64,000 nucleotides of DNA from Affinirhizobium lemnae. Lineage in GTDB: Bacteria > Pseudomonadota > Alphaproteobacteria > Rhizobiales > Rhizobiaceae. Position 1 is the stretch's first letter. Each line of letters opens with the position of its first letter. The notes below the pieces were generated by a model. It was not told the origin of the DNA. It saw only the letters and a list, made by a program, of their open reading frames with translations, and searched no databases. The position numbers and the translations under genes are program-made. This document shows, in pieces, positions 18,738 through 27,730 of this stretch. The DNA is taken from the NCBI RefSeq assembly GCF_022968395.1, contig NZ_JALJQZ010000009.1, positions 62,001 to 126,000 on the forward strand, in the 5' to 3' direction.

Positions 18738-20081
18738 TCACGACCACACTGCAGGTTCACGCTCGCGCATGACGATAGCCTCCGCGCCCCAACCAGACGG
18801 AAGCGGCGATGGACGCCGGAATTCGACGTCGGAGAGTTGAAGCCCGACCACGTTCGATGCGAAGAAAGCAGGCATGCCTCCGGGGTAAGGCACAAGACCG
18901 ATCACCTGCCCGTTCTCGTCCTTGACGAAGGCATTGGCGCGACCTGCAGCATCTGGCGAAGGGGCCAGATCGAAATGCGTCGGGCGCATGTCATATCGTT
19001 GCCCACGGAAGCGGCCATCCCGCTGATCAATCGCGAGTTTCCGGAAGGACACGTTGCGAATGCCGGACGCGCTATCAGCAACAATGTTGATCGCGCCCTC
19101 CATCGTGCCGGTGATGTTTTCGAAGATGATATCCTCGACAGACCCTGCGGGCGTGCCGGGCCGCCGGTCCACGACATTGATGGTGATTGCTTCGCCCGAC
19201 CCCCAGAAACCGTCCGGCGTCTCGCTGGCCTCAAGGCGAATATTGCGATGGACGATATTGCGCACGCAGCCACCATCTCGCGAAAAGATGCCGAGCGCGC
19301 GATTTGAGCGAACGATCTCGCAATCCTCGAACAGGATGTTTTCGAAATCGCCGTAGCTTTCTGTGCCGATTTTCAAGGCACAGCTTCGGCTTTCGATCCT
19401 GCTATCGCGAACCGTAATATCCCGGCAGGCACCGACGGCTTTGCCATCCGATCCCCTGCTCGTCTTCAGGACGACGCCGTCGTCGGCAGTCGCGATATCG
19501 CAGTCACGGATGGAAACGCGTTCGCAGGAGTCGATCACCATGCCGTCCGTATTCGGCATCTCCCTGTCATTATCCACTCTGACGCCGCTGATCGTCACAT
19601 CATGGGTCGAGATCAGGTGGATCGTCCACATCGGAGAGCTTTGGACCGAGAAGTCGGAGAGAGACACATTCCGGCAACGATCGAAGACGAGGACCCTTGG
19701 CCGGTGCGCCGCCGGAATATGCGTGCCCATGTCGTCCAGCCGGCCGACAACGTAATCCGGCCCAGGCGCCTTGATGACGCCCTTGCCGGAAATGCGCACA
19801 TCGGCGGCATCCTGCACGAGAATCATCGCCGTGTTGGAGTCTTCGGCGATGACATCAATCGTGTTGTCCGTATAGGCCGCATAATCGGGCAGAAACTGGA
19901 GCACCGCACCTTCGGACAGGTGCAAATCAAGACCACTTCGTAGCCGCAGCCCCCCTGATATGTGGAGCCCGGGCGCAAGTACCAGCCTCACCCCATCTCG
20001 CGCGGCTTTGTCGATCGCTTCCTGTAACGCAACGGTTTGACAGCCTTCCAAAGCCATAAAAATATTTTCATTGCGTGACAT
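18738..20081 (-). CDS. GH28-like right-handed beta-helix glycosidase (polygalacturonase superfamily), atypical active site
   Basis: The 447-residue protein shows repeated beta-helix rungs with GH28 landmarks: PNTDG (176-180), TADDGVVLK (198-206, Asp200 and Asp201 as the expected acid pair) and ALKIGTESYGD (235-245). However the usual G-H-G loop and R-I-K motif are not present in canonical form; KIGTES and NRALGIFSR stand in their places. It has no signal peptide, so it would act inside the cell. GGGGAGG precedes the ATG by about 8 bases. It is the first gene of the carbohydrate locus; substrates could be galacturonosyl, rhamnosyl or other residues in pectin-like oligosaccharides. Confidence 0.75.
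   Translation of the reverse strand: MSRNENIFMALEGCQTVALQEAIDKAARDGVRLVLAPGLHISGGLRLRSGLDLHLSEGAVLQFLPDYAAYTDNTIDVIAEDSNTAMILVQDAADVRISGKGVIKAPGPDYVVGRLDDMGTHIPAAHRPRVLVFDRCRNVSLSDFSVQSSPMWTIHLISTHDVTISGVRVDNDREMPNTDGMVIDSCERVSIRDCDIATADDGVVLKTSRGSDGKAVGACRDITVRDSRIESRSCALKIGTESYGDFENILFEDCEIVRSNRALGIFSRDGGCVRNIVHRNIRLEASETPDGFWGSGEAITINVVDRRPGTPAGSVEDIIFENITGTMEGAINIVADSASGIRNVSFRKLAIDQRDGRFRGQRYDMRPTHFDLAPSPDAAGRANAFVKDENGQVIGLVPYPGGMPAFFASNVVGLQLSDVEFRRPSPLPSGWGAEAIVMREREPAVWS
20058..20072 (-). promoter_or_regulatory. Second copy of AATGAAAATATTTTT motif, at the start of the GH28-like gene
   Basis: This 15-base string is identical to the one upstream of the family-5 binding-protein gene and on the same strand. 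Here it overlaps codons 4-8 of the GH28-like gene, so it may be coincidence of coding sequence or an operator placed within the early coding region. Confidence 0.25.
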
Positions 20082-20169
20082 GGCTTAATCCTCCCCAGGC
20101 ATGCGAATGAAGCAATGGCGGAGAGTTTTAGCCGGATTATCGAGCCTTACAAGTGAAAATAGACGATCA

Positions 20170-20187
20170 AGCGAAAGTAAATTCGCT
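20170..20187. promoter_or_regulatory. Inverted repeat upstream of the GH28-like gene
   Basis: AGCGAA, six spacer bases and TTCGCT form a perfect 6+6 inverted repeat within the 136-base gap between the Na/Pi gene stop (20218) and the GH28-like ATG (20081). It could be a regulator site for the carbohydrate locus or a weak terminator of the Na/Pi gene; no T-run follows it. Confidence 0.3.
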
Positions 20188-20217
20188 GAAATCACACCCT
20201 CAATAATGAAATTATTT

Positions 20218-21861
20218 TTATTCCGCTGCTTTCAAGCGACTTTCAACCAGGAGACCACTTTCATCCAGAATGGGATGCGCCACGGAAACGATGTGCGCAT
20301 TGATGCGCTTGAGGTCGCGTAGCAGATCAAGGTGCAGCGAGCTGGTCTGGAGGCTCTCGGTATTGCCTTCCTGCAATCGCTTCAAATGCTGCTCGGCGGA
20401 CTGCTTTTCCATGCGGCGCACTTCGACCTTGATTTCCATCATCCGCTTGGCAAGCGCAAAATCTCGGGTAACGAAAATGGTCTGCGCAACGCGCAGGTTG
20501 TCCAAGGTAAGGTTCATGAGCTTGGTCAGCTCGGCATAACCATCCTCCGAAAACTTCAAACCAAGCGAGATCTTCTTGCTGATCTGCGGAACGAGCCCCT
20601 TTTCGATGATGTCGCCGATATGCTCGAGATTGATGGCATAGTCGATGATATGGATAGAGCGTCGGCTGTTTTCCTCATCCAGTCCGACGCGGCCCAGTTT
20701 GGAGAGATAGACCTTCACTTCCTGCTGAAGATTATCGACGCGCTTTTCCAGTGGCCCCACGTCTGCGAGTTGCGAGAAGTCGCCGCGGGTGAACGCGTCG
20801 GATGTCTTGATCAGCATGCGTTCGATCAGGTCGCCAACGCCAAGCACTTCACGCGTGGCACTTGCAAGCGCGACAACGGGTGTCGATAGCTCTGCCTTGT
20901 CGAGGAAACGGGGTTGCGTGTCGTTCTCGACTTCTTGGGGAATGAACTTCGCCATAGCGTTGGACAGTAGCGCGGAAAACGGCCAGGCGAGCGCGGCGAG
21001 TAAGAGATTGAAGGCGAGATGCGCATCAACCGCCAGCATTGAATGTGGCGTTGGCAGTGTTTCCAACAGAGAACCGCCATAGCCTGCAAGTGGAAGTGCA
21101 ACCGCGCATCCAACACCGCGCACCACCAGATTGCCGAGCGTGACGCGCCGCGCGGGTGCTGCTCCTCCAAGCGAAGCGATGAACGGTGGAATGGCACCGC
21201 CAAAATTCGAACCCAGTACCATGACGACAACCAGTCCGGTTGGTACTGTTCCCGAGGCTGCCATCGACAGGATCAGGATGACAGCCGCCAGACTGGAGGA
21301 CGATACGAAGGCGATGAAGGCGGCGAGAGCAAACGCTACGATCCAGGCATTATCCAGAAGGCCGATGAAAGCCACCAGCGCCTCCGAATGCCGCAGCGGT
21401 TCGGTTGCAGCGCTCATCAGATGCAGAGACAACAGCATCAAGCCGATACCGATGAGGGCGCTGCCAAGCCCTTGGCGGCTGGTCGAGCGCCCGCGATAGA
21501 CGACGATCCCGATAAAGATCAGGAGGGGGGAAAGCCAGCCGATGCCGAAGCCCACAATCCAGGCGGTGATCGCGGTCCCAACATTTGCCCCAAGAAGGAC
21601 GATTTGCGCCATGCGTGGCTTGATCAGATCCTTTTCGACAAAGGAGGCTGTCATCAACGCCGTCGCGGTAGAACTTTGCAGGGCAATAGTGGCGAAGAAG
21701 CCGGAAAAGAAGGATCGAAAACCGTTTTTTGTGCCGGATGCGAGGCCGGTCCGCAGCTTTCCGCCGAAGGCTCTTGACACGCCATCCTTCACCTGTGCGA
21801 GACCGAAGAGCAGCAATGCGACTGCTCCAAACAGGTTTATCATGATGGCTGTCGAGCCCAT
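20218..21861 (-). CDS. Na+/phosphate cotransporter-like membrane protein with C-terminal PhoU-like domain
   Basis: The 547-residue protein has about eight to ten hydrophobic segments with the Na/Pi-cotransporter motif LQSSTATAL (61-69) and a second half-repeat with VSSSSLAAV. A helical C-terminal region of about 200 residues (from ELSTPVVALASATREVL on) resembles PhoU, the common layout of bacterial NptA-like proteins. It probably mediates sodium-coupled phosphate movement across the inner membrane. It lies 199 bases downstream of ugpC on the same strand, so both may serve phosphorus supply, although a candidate terminator separates them. Confidence 0.87.
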   Translation of the reverse strand: MGSTAIMINLFGAVALLLFGLAQVKDGVSRAFGGKLRTGLASGTKNGFRSFFSGFFATIALQSSTATALMTASFVEKDLIKPRMAQIVLLGANVGTAITAWIVGFGIGWLSPLLIFIGIVVYRGRSTSRQGLGSALIGIGLMLLSLHLMSAATEPLRHSEALVAFIGLLDNAWIVAFALAAFIAFVSSSSLAAVILILSMAASGTVPTGLVVVMVLGSNFGGAIPPFIASLGGAAPARRVTLGNLVVRGVGCAVALPLAGYGGSLLETLPTPHSMLAVDAHLAFNLLLAALAWPFSALLSNAMAKFIPQEVENDTQPRFLDKAELSTPVVALASATREVLGVGDLIERMLIKTSDAFTRGDFSQLADVGPLEKRVDNLQQEVKVYLSKLGRVGLDEENSRRSIHIIDYAINLEHIGDIIEKGLVPQISKKISLGLKFSEDGYAELTKLMNLTLDNLRVAQTIFVTRDFALAKRMMEIKVEVRRMEKQSAEQHLKRLQEGNTESLQTSSLHLDLLRDLKRINAHIVSVAHPILDESGLLVESRLKAAE

Positions 21862-22015
21862 TTCTCGTCTCTTTCTCTGACTCGCAAATCGGAATCAAGC
21901 GAACAGTATCTCAGGATTCAGCCAAAACTCTGAATGTTACGTTAGCACCCGGTGCACTTTGGTCCTGACGATTCGCACGATGAACAGACTATCACCATCT
22001 GTGCGGAAAGATTCT

Positions 22016-22045
22016 GCTCGCGCGACCTAAGGAGACCACGCGAGC
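22016..22045 (-). terminator. Possible terminator after ugpC
   Basis: On the minus strand, GCTCGCGTG pairs with CGCGCGAGC (9 bp with one G-U pair) around a 12-base loop, starting 16 bases after the ugpC stop. It is followed by AGAATCTTTCC, so the U-run is poor and termination is uncertain. Confidence 0.4.
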
Positions 22046-22060
22046 GACGGCTGGTACATT

Positions 22061-23101
22061 TCAGTCTATGCGAACGCCATTTGCGTCGAAGTAGTGGAGA
22101 TCTGCCGCAGACGCTGCGACCGACAGCTTATCACCCGTTTCGATCCGCGAACGCCCAGAAACACGGAATGTGATATCTGCACCGGACGGCAGGGTGCCGT
22201 AGACATAGCTTTCTGCTCCAACCAGCTCCACTGCACCGACGGTCACATCGGCGCTGAAGGCGACATTGGCAATAGACCCATCCTGCAGTTTCAGATCCTC
22301 TGGACGAACGCCAATCGTCGCTGCCTTACCGGCACTGATTTGGCCCAGCGCAAAACCGCCGCGCGCAACATCAATGAGGTTCATGGAAGGAGAGCCGATG
22401 AACGTTGCCACAAAGGTGGTAGCTGGTCGCTCATAGAGTTCGATCGGTGTTCCGACCTGCTCGATCTTGCCGCCATTGAGAACAACCAGCCGGTCGGCCA
22501 GGGTCATGGCCTCCATCTGGTCGTGCGTGACGTAAACGCTCGTCGTTCCCAGCGCGCGCTGAAGACGCTTGATCTCGACACGCATCTGAACGCGCAGTTT
22601 GGCATCGAGGTTCGACAGCGGCTCATCGAACAGAAACGCTGATGGTTCGCGAACGATCGCGCGACCCATGGCGACACGCTGACGCTGACCACCGGAGAGC
22701 TGGCGTGGCTTGCGCTCCAGATACTGCTCGATTTCCAGCGTCGCAGCAGCCTTCTTGATCCGCTGATCGATGACATCTGCTGGAGTGTTGCGGTTCTTCA
22801 GGCCGTAGGCTAGATTCTGGCGCACCGTCATGTGCGGATAGAGCGCATAGTTCTGGAAAACCATGGCGATATCGCGCTCCGACGGCTCCAGGTCGTTGAC
22901 CACGCGGTTCCCGATGGAGATCTCGCCCGACGAGATACCTTCCAGACCGGCAATCATGCGCAGAAGCGTGGATTTGCCGCAGCCGGAGGGGCCGACCAGC
23001 ACGAGTAGTTCGCCATCTGCGATGTCGAGTGACACGCCCTTAATGGTTTCTACCGCGCCCGCATAGGTCTTGCGTACGTTATTCAGGGTAATCTTGGCCA
23101 T
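22061..23101 (-). CDS. ugpC: sn-glycerol-3-phosphate ABC importer ATP-binding protein UgpC
   Basis: The 346-residue ATPase belongs to the MalK/UgpC (CUT1) family: Walker [10 protein letters not shown] (37-45), Q-loop [10 protein letters not shown], signature LSGGQRQR, Walker [13 protein letters not shown]-loop THD, and a C-terminal TOBE-type regulatory domain ([10 protein letters not shown]). It energises uptake of glycerol-3-phosphate and glycerophosphodiesters as phosphorus or carbon sources. It is the last gene of the ugpBAEC order and shares one base with the ugpE stop (TAATG). Confidence 0.92.
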   Translation of the reverse strand: MAKITLNNVRKTYAGAVETIKGVSLDIADGELLVLVGPSGCGKSTLLRMIAGLEGISSGEISIGNRVVNDLEPSERDIAMVFQNYALYPHMTVRQNLAYGLKNRNTPADVIDQRIKKAAATLEIEQYLERKPRQLSGGQRQRVAMGRAIVREPSAFLFDEPLSNLDAKLRVQMRVEIKRLQRALGTTSVYVTHDQMEAMTLADRLVVLNGGKIEQVGTPIELYERPATTFVATFIGSPSMNLIDVARGGFALGQISAGKAATIGVRPEDLKLQDGSIANVAFSADVTVGAVELVGAESYVYGTLPSGADITFRVSGRSRIETGDKLSVAASAADLHYFDANGVRID

Positions 23102-23949
23102 TACTTTTCAGTCTCCACGAGGCCCTTGACGAACCAGCGCTGCATCAGAACCACCACCAGAATGGGCGGGATGATAGCAAGGATCGCCGTGACCATGACA
23201 TAGTTCCACGGGGTTGCTGCGTCTGCGAAATCCACCATCTTGCGCAGACCAATGACGATGGTCGACATGCGTGCATCATTGGTTACGAGGAGCGGCCACA
23301 GATATTGTGTCCAGCCGTAGATGAAGAGGATAACGAAGAGCGCCGCGATATTGGTGCGCGACAGGGGCAGCAGGATATCCTTCATAAAGCGGAAGGGGCC
23401 TGCATTGTCGATACGAGCGGCTTCGACCAGTTCGCCAGGAATCGTCAGGAAGAACTGGCGGAACAAGAAAGTGGCGGTGGCCGATGCCATCAACGGAAGC
23501 GTCAGCCCCATGTAAGTATCGATCAGCCCCAAATCGACAATGACCTTGTAGGTCGGCAGGATGCGAACCTCGACGGGCAGCATCAGCGTCACGAAGATCA
23601 TCCAGAAGAAGACCATGCGGAACGGGAACTTGAAGAACACGATCGCATAGGCCGAAATGAACGAGATGATGATCTTGCCGATGGCAATAGCGAGAGCCAC
23701 CACAAGCGTGTTGAACAGCATGCGCTCGAGGCTGACGCCAGCAACACGCTCAACACCGCCTGTCATGGCGCTGGTGTAATTTTCCACAAGGTGGTCGCCG
23801 GGCAGAAGCGAGATCGGCGGCCTGAGGATCTCCGCCGACGTCATCGATGAGGCAACGAAGGTGTAATAGATCGGGAAGGCCACGATGATGATGCCGATGA
23901 TCAGCATCAGATGGCCGAAGAGGTTTGCGATAGGTCGTCTTTCGATCAT
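23101..23949 (-). CDS. ugpE: sn-glycerol-3-phosphate ABC permease UgpE
   Basis: The 282-residue protein is a CUT1-family permease with six hydrophobic segments, the first at [20 protein letters not shown]. Its EAA loop [16 protein letters not shown] is the site of ATPase contact. Length agrees with E. coli UgpE (281). It follows ugpA after seven bases and precedes ugpC with a one-base overlap. Confidence 0.92.
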   Translation of the reverse strand: MIERRPIANLFGHLMLIIGIIIVAFPIYYTFVASSMTSAEILRPPISLLPGDHLVENYTSAMTGGVERVAGVSLERMLFNTLVVALAIAIGKIIISFISAYAIVFFKFPFRMVFFWMIFVTLMLPVEVRILPTYKVIVDLGLIDTYMGLTLPLMASATATFLFRQFFLTIPGELVEAARIDNAGPFRFMKDILLPLSRTNIAALFVILFIYGWTQYLWPLLVTNDARMSTIVIGLRKMVDFADAATPWNYVMVTAILAIIPPILVVVLMQRWFVKGLVETEK

Positions 23950-23956
23950 CTCGGCC

Positions 23957-24838
23957 TCACGAATAATGCACGCGCTTCTCGACGAAGCGGAACTGGAATG
24001 CAGTCAGGGCAATGACGATGATCATCAGGATGACCGACTGGGCTGCGGAGGAGCCGAGGTCGAGGTTCACGAACCCGTCGTTATAGACCTTATAAACCAG
24101 GGTCTCCGTGGCCTTTGCCGGGCCACCATGCGTGACAGCATGAATGATGCCGAACGTATCGAAGAAGGCATAAACGGTATTCACCACCAGCAGGAAGAAC
24201 GTCGTCGGCGCCAGCAACGGGAACACGATGGTCCAGAAGCGCCGCGATCCGCGCGCACCATCAATCGCTGCAGCCTCGATGAGAGACTTCGGAATAGCCT
24301 GCAGGCCCGCAACGAAGAACAGGAAGTTGTAACTGATCTGCTTCCACGCCGCCGCGACGACCACCAGAACCATCGCCTGATCACCGTTCAACAGCGGATC
24401 CCACGCAATGCCGTTGCGGCGCAGGATATAGGCAAACGTGCCCATGGCAGGGTTGAACATGAACAGCCACAACATGCCGGCAATTGCGGGCGCTACGGCA
24501 TAAGGCCAGATCAGAAGCGTGCGATAGAAGCCTTGGCCCTTAGTGACGCGATCTGCCGCTGTTGCCAGCGCAAGCGCGACCACCATCGCAAGAATAGCCG
24601 TGGCGGCGCTGAAGACAACGGTGACCTGCAGAGAATGTATATAATTCTCATCCGACAGGACGTACCGGAAATTGTCCAGTCCAACAAAGCCGCTTGCAAG
24701 ACCAAAGGGATCTTCCCTTTGCATCGATTGATAAAGCGCCTGACTGGCAGGCCAGAAAAAGAAGATCACTGTCAATATGATCTGCGGTGCGACCAGCAGA
24801 TATGGCAGTACCTTGTTGGGAAAAACGACGCGTTGCAC
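23957..24838 (-). CDS. ugpA: sn-glycerol-3-phosphate ABC permease UgpA
   Basis: I start this at a GTG (24838), giving 293 residues beginning [19 protein letters not shown]. This matches E. coli UgpA in length (295) and in the LPYLLVAPQ and DPFG...FVGLDNF motifs. The frame continues upstream to 24970, but the extra 44 residues are uncharacteristic, and AGGA lies 8 bases before the GTG. Six membrane helices and the EAA loop ([20 protein letters not shown]) are visible. Confidence 0.9.
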   Translation of the reverse strand: MQRVVFPNKVLPYLLVAPQIILTVIFFFWPASQALYQSMQREDPFGLASGFVGLDNFRYVLSDENYIHSLQVTVVFSAATAILAMVVALALATAADRVTKGQGFYRTLLIWPYAVAPAIAGMLWLFMFNPAMGTFAYILRRNGIAWDPLLNGDQAMVLVVVAAAWKQISYNFLFFVAGLQAIPKSLIEAAAIDGARGSRRFWTIVFPLLAPTTFFLLVVNTVYAFFDTFGIIHAVTHGGPAKATETLVYKVYNDGFVNLDLGSSAAQSVILMIIVIALTAFQFRFVEKRVHYS

Positions 24839-24993
24839 GGCGGCTGTCCTGTGAATGCGCGAGCCCGGAAGCAGATGTGCCTTCGGGTCAATCCACGCGA
24901 TTTGAAATCTGGGAAGACAGGCATATCGAGGCCTGCCTGTCCCGGCAAAGGCAGCCCGCGACAAATCCATGTCGCGGGCGCCTTTTGGAGAGG

Positions 24994-26298
24994 TTAGCGA
25001 CGAGCCTGCTTGATGGCAGCGTTGCCGCGTTCAACGATCTTGTCCATCGTTGCCTTCGCGTCCTGCTTGCCTGCGAGCAGAGCTTCGTACTCTTCGTTCA
25101 TGATGTCACGCACCTGCGGGAGGTTTACGAGACGCACACCCTTGGAGTTTTCCGTCGGAGCCTTGCCCATCATCTGAAGGATCGGCGTTTCGCGGGCCGG
25201 GTTCTTCTCGTAGAAGCCAGACTTCTTGGTGTCCTCATAGGCAGCCATCGTTACCGGCAGATAACCGGACACCTGGTGCAGACGAGACTGGATCGGGGTC
25301 TGGGACAGGAAGTTGAAGAACTGGGCAATGCCCTTGTATTCGGCATCGCTCTTGCCGCCGAAGACCCAGAGGCTGGCGCCGCCAGGGATCGTGTTCTGCG
25401 GACGGCCTTCGCCCGGATAGTAGGGCAACTGACCGATGCCGTAGTTCATGCCGGACTTGATGATGTCGCCCAGACCGCCGGAAGACTCCGTCATGATGCC
25501 GCATTCACCAGAGGTGAAAAGCTGCTTGGCTTCGGATGTACGACCGCCGTAACGGAAGGTGCCATCCTTTGCGAGTTCAGCTAGCTTGCCGAAATGCTCC
25601 ACGAAAAGCGGGGAGTTGACCTTGAGCTGCACATCCGTGCCACCGAGGCCGTTTTCGTTCGTGCCGTAGGAGACGTTGTTCCAGGCCGCCAGGTTTTCGG
25701 TCTGGATCCAGGTCAACCAGGTGGATGTCATGCCGCAAGGGCTAGCGCCGCTGGACTTGATCTTCTTGGCGGCTTCGAAAATTTCTGGCCAGGTCTTCGG
25801 CGCAGCATCCGGGTTCAAGCCCGCCTTCTTGAAGGTGTCCTTGTTGTAGTAAAGGATCGGCGACGAAGAGTTGTACGGGAAGGACAGCATTGTGCCGTCC
25901 GGCTTCGAATAGTAGGCTACGATACCAGAAAGGTACTTCGACTTGTCGAACGTGAAGCCGCCCTTCTTGAGGACATCGGCAACCGGCATGACGGCACCTT
26001 CGGCACCCATCATGACGCCGCTGCCTGCGTCAAACACCTGCAGGATTGCAGGAGCCTGCTTGGCGCGGAATGCGGCGATGCCAGCATTCAATGCTTCCGG
26101 ATAGGTGCCCTTGAATACTGGTACGATCTTGTACTCGGTCTGGCTTTCATTGAATTCCTTGGCGAGCTGCTCCACAACTTCGTTGTTGGCGCCCGACATT
26201 GCGTGCCACCACTGCAATTCGGTGGCTGCAAAGCTTTGCGTCGCGGCCAAAATTGCACCTGCTGCGACGGCGCCTGCATAGAACGTGCGATAGGACAT
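24994..26298 (-). CDS. ugpB: sn-glycerol-3-phosphate periplasmic binding protein UgpB
   Basis: The 434-residue protein has a signal peptide ([10 protein letters not shown]..., cleavage near QSFA-ATELQ at 24) and the UgpB sequence [16 protein letters not shown] at the mature N-terminus. [18 protein letters not shown] and the later GASLWVF segment are typical of this binding-protein family. It captures glycerol-3-phosphate in the periplasm for UgpAEC. It is the first gene of the operon, with 229 non-coding bases upstream. Confidence 0.93.
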   Translation of the reverse strand: MSYRTFYAGAVAAGAILAATQSFAATELQWWHAMSGANNEVVEQLAKEFNESQTEYKIVPVFKGTYPEALNAGIAAFRAKQAPAILQVFDAGSGVMMGAEGAVMPVADVLKKGGFTFDKSKYLSGIVAYYSKPDGTMLSFPYNSSSPILYYNKDTFKKAGLNPDAAPKTWPEIFEAAKKIKSSGASPCGMTSTWLTWIQTENLAAWNNVSYGTNENGLGGTDVQLKVNSPLFVEHFGKLAELAKDGTFRYGGRTSEAKQLFTSGECGIMTESSGGLGDIIKSGMNYGIGQLPYYPGEGRPQNTIPGGASLWVFGGKSDAEYKGIAQFFNFLSQTPIQSRLHQVSGYLPVTMAAYEDTKKSGFYEKNPARETPILQMMGKAPTENSKGVRLVNLPQVRDIMNEEYEALLAGKQDAKATMDKIVERGNAAIKQARR

Positions 26299-26426
26299 TC
26301 ATTCCTCCCTGACATTTTTCATGGTGTGGCATTCAAATCTTGATGGGCCACATTCGTTGGTGGCGGACCTCCCCAGCCTCCAAGATTACTGTTTTAGAAT
26401 GTCAGGACCGGAAGGAGAAGCAAAAG

Positions 26427-26444
26427 ATTGCAAAGCTGTGCAAT
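26427..26444. promoter_or_regulatory. 18-bp near-palindrome upstream of ugpB
   Basis: ATTGCAAAGCTGTGCAAT is symmetric at 16 of 18 positions and lies about 130 bases upstream of the ugpB start. Its size and symmetry suit a dimeric repressor or activator site. It does not resemble the CTGTCAT direct repeats of a Pho box. A separate short hairpin (GAGATT, loop TAGC, AATCTC at 26470-26485) lies nearer the end of the glycosyltransferase operon and could be its weak terminator. Confidence 0.35.
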
Positions 26445-26527
26445 TCCTGTTGAAAACGTCGCATACGGCGAGATTTAGCAATCTCCTCTGCTGCTTTCGC
26501 CATCAGGGAGCAAAGCATCCGGAAAAT

Positions 26528-27730
26528 TTATGATCCTGTGTTGCATTGAGGTTGCGATGAATTGCAAGTCCGCTTTTTTAACTCATCGATGATCCTTGAG
26601 GCCGTGTTCGCTGCACCAGCCAGTGATAGTGCGGGCTTCATTCGCTGCGGCGAGCGATCTGCGGCTGAGATAGCCGCCGCGAGGGTCGCACCATTCAACT
26701 TTTCCTCTGTCACGACAGTCGCAAAACCGAGCGCCTCCAGCTTCTCGGCCCGAACGCATTGTTCCGTTTCTCCACCTGACGCAAAGGGGATCAGCACGTT
26801 AGTGCAGCTCGCCCGCAACAGGTCACAAACGGTATTGTATCCTGCTTGCGAAATGGACAATTGAGCATTCATCAGCAGGTTCGGAAAATCCTTGCGGAAA
26901 CGGAACAGGCTGACGCCTGCAGGCGTCTCGCGCTCAATCCGTTCGAAATCCGCCTGCGGCATATTCGGGCCCGTTATGATGCACCACAGACGTGTGTCGG
27001 AAAGCTCGGCGCGGGCTGTAATTGCGGCCTTGATCAATTGCGCACCGACTGCGCCACCACCCGCCGAGACGACGACATCAAAACGATCCTCGCTGGGTTG
27101 CGGCGGATCCGGCGCGACCAGCCCCGTATAGAAGACCTTGTCTGCCACGCGCCTTGCGAGCGGAAATGTGTCTTCCAGACGAACGAAATTTTCGTCGCCA
27201 TGGACCAGGACCCCGTCAAAATGCTCTTCAATCAGGGTCGCGGTTTCTTCATCGCGGCCAGCCTTTCGATTTTCCTGCAGGATATCCCGCACCGAACTGA
27301 AGAGCAGCGGCTTGCGCGGATGCGACCGGATGGCCTCCAGCAGGGGCAGAAGTTCGAAACGCATCTGGCGACGCCCGAATGGAAATGCCTCGATGATGAC
27401 GGCGTCAGGATCTGCTTGGCGAAAGGCAGCGAGAAGCATCTCAACGCGCAAACTCTTGAGGGGCTCATCCACTGGATTGCCGCTTGCATCCGAAAGTCCA
27501 GAAAAGCTGCTGTTCGACGAGAGGATGACCGGCAGCTGCACGTGACGCACACCCTCCCCCGGAAACCCTTCTATGATGCTGCCGCCAGTGACGACCGTGA
27601 CATCCAGGCCCGCCTGCGACATCGCCTTCGCAACCCGGCTTGCACGCACAAGGTGCCCGATTCCGAGCAGATGCTGCACATAAAAGAATACGCGCTTTCG
27701 GCGATCTGAGGCTTGCACAGCGGCTGTCAT
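26528..27730 (-). CDS. GT-B glycosyltransferase, MurG/COG4671-like
   Basis: The 400-residue protein has a GT-B layout. An N-terminal GIGHLVRASRVAKAM loop (G-x-G-H, acceptor side) is followed by a C-terminal donor-binding half with VVSAGGGAVGAQL and SISQAGYNTVCDLL...PFASGGETEQ, as in MurG-type enzymes. No membrane helix is seen. It is clearly paralogous to the protein at 28980-30188, which shares the GHLxR and GYNT...EEQ motifs. It is the last gene of a seven-gene minus-strand operon and its ATG overlaps the stop of the preceding transferase. Donor and acceptor are unknown. Confidence 0.75.
   Translation of the reverse strand: MTAAVQASDRRKRVFFYVQHLLGIGHLVRASRVAKAMSQAGLDVTVVTGGSIIEGFPGEGVRHVQLPVILSSNSSFSGLSDASGNPVDEPLKSLRVEMLLAAFRQADPDAVIIEAFPFGRRQMRFELLPLLEAIRSHPRKPLLFSSVRDILQENRKAGRDEETATLIEEHFDGVLVHGDENFVRLEDTFPLARRVADKVFYTGLVAPDPPQPSEDRFDVVVSAGGGAVGAQLIKAAITARAELSDTRLWCIITGPNMPQADFERIERETPAGVSLFRFRKDFPNLLMNAQLSISQAGYNTVCDLLRASCTNVLIPFASGGETEQCVRAEKLEALGFATVVTEEKLNGATLAAAISAADRSPQRMKPALSLAGAANTASRIIDELKKRTCNSSQPQCNTGS

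Noticed and set aside
24839..24970. 44-residue N-terminal extension of UgpA
   Set aside because: The extra residues lack resemblance to UgpA and a GTG at 24838 gives the family length and start.
26299..26527. Pho box upstream of ugpB
   Set aside because: CTGACATTCTAAAACAGTAAT has one half-site-like element, but the second is at the wrong spacing and poorly matched.
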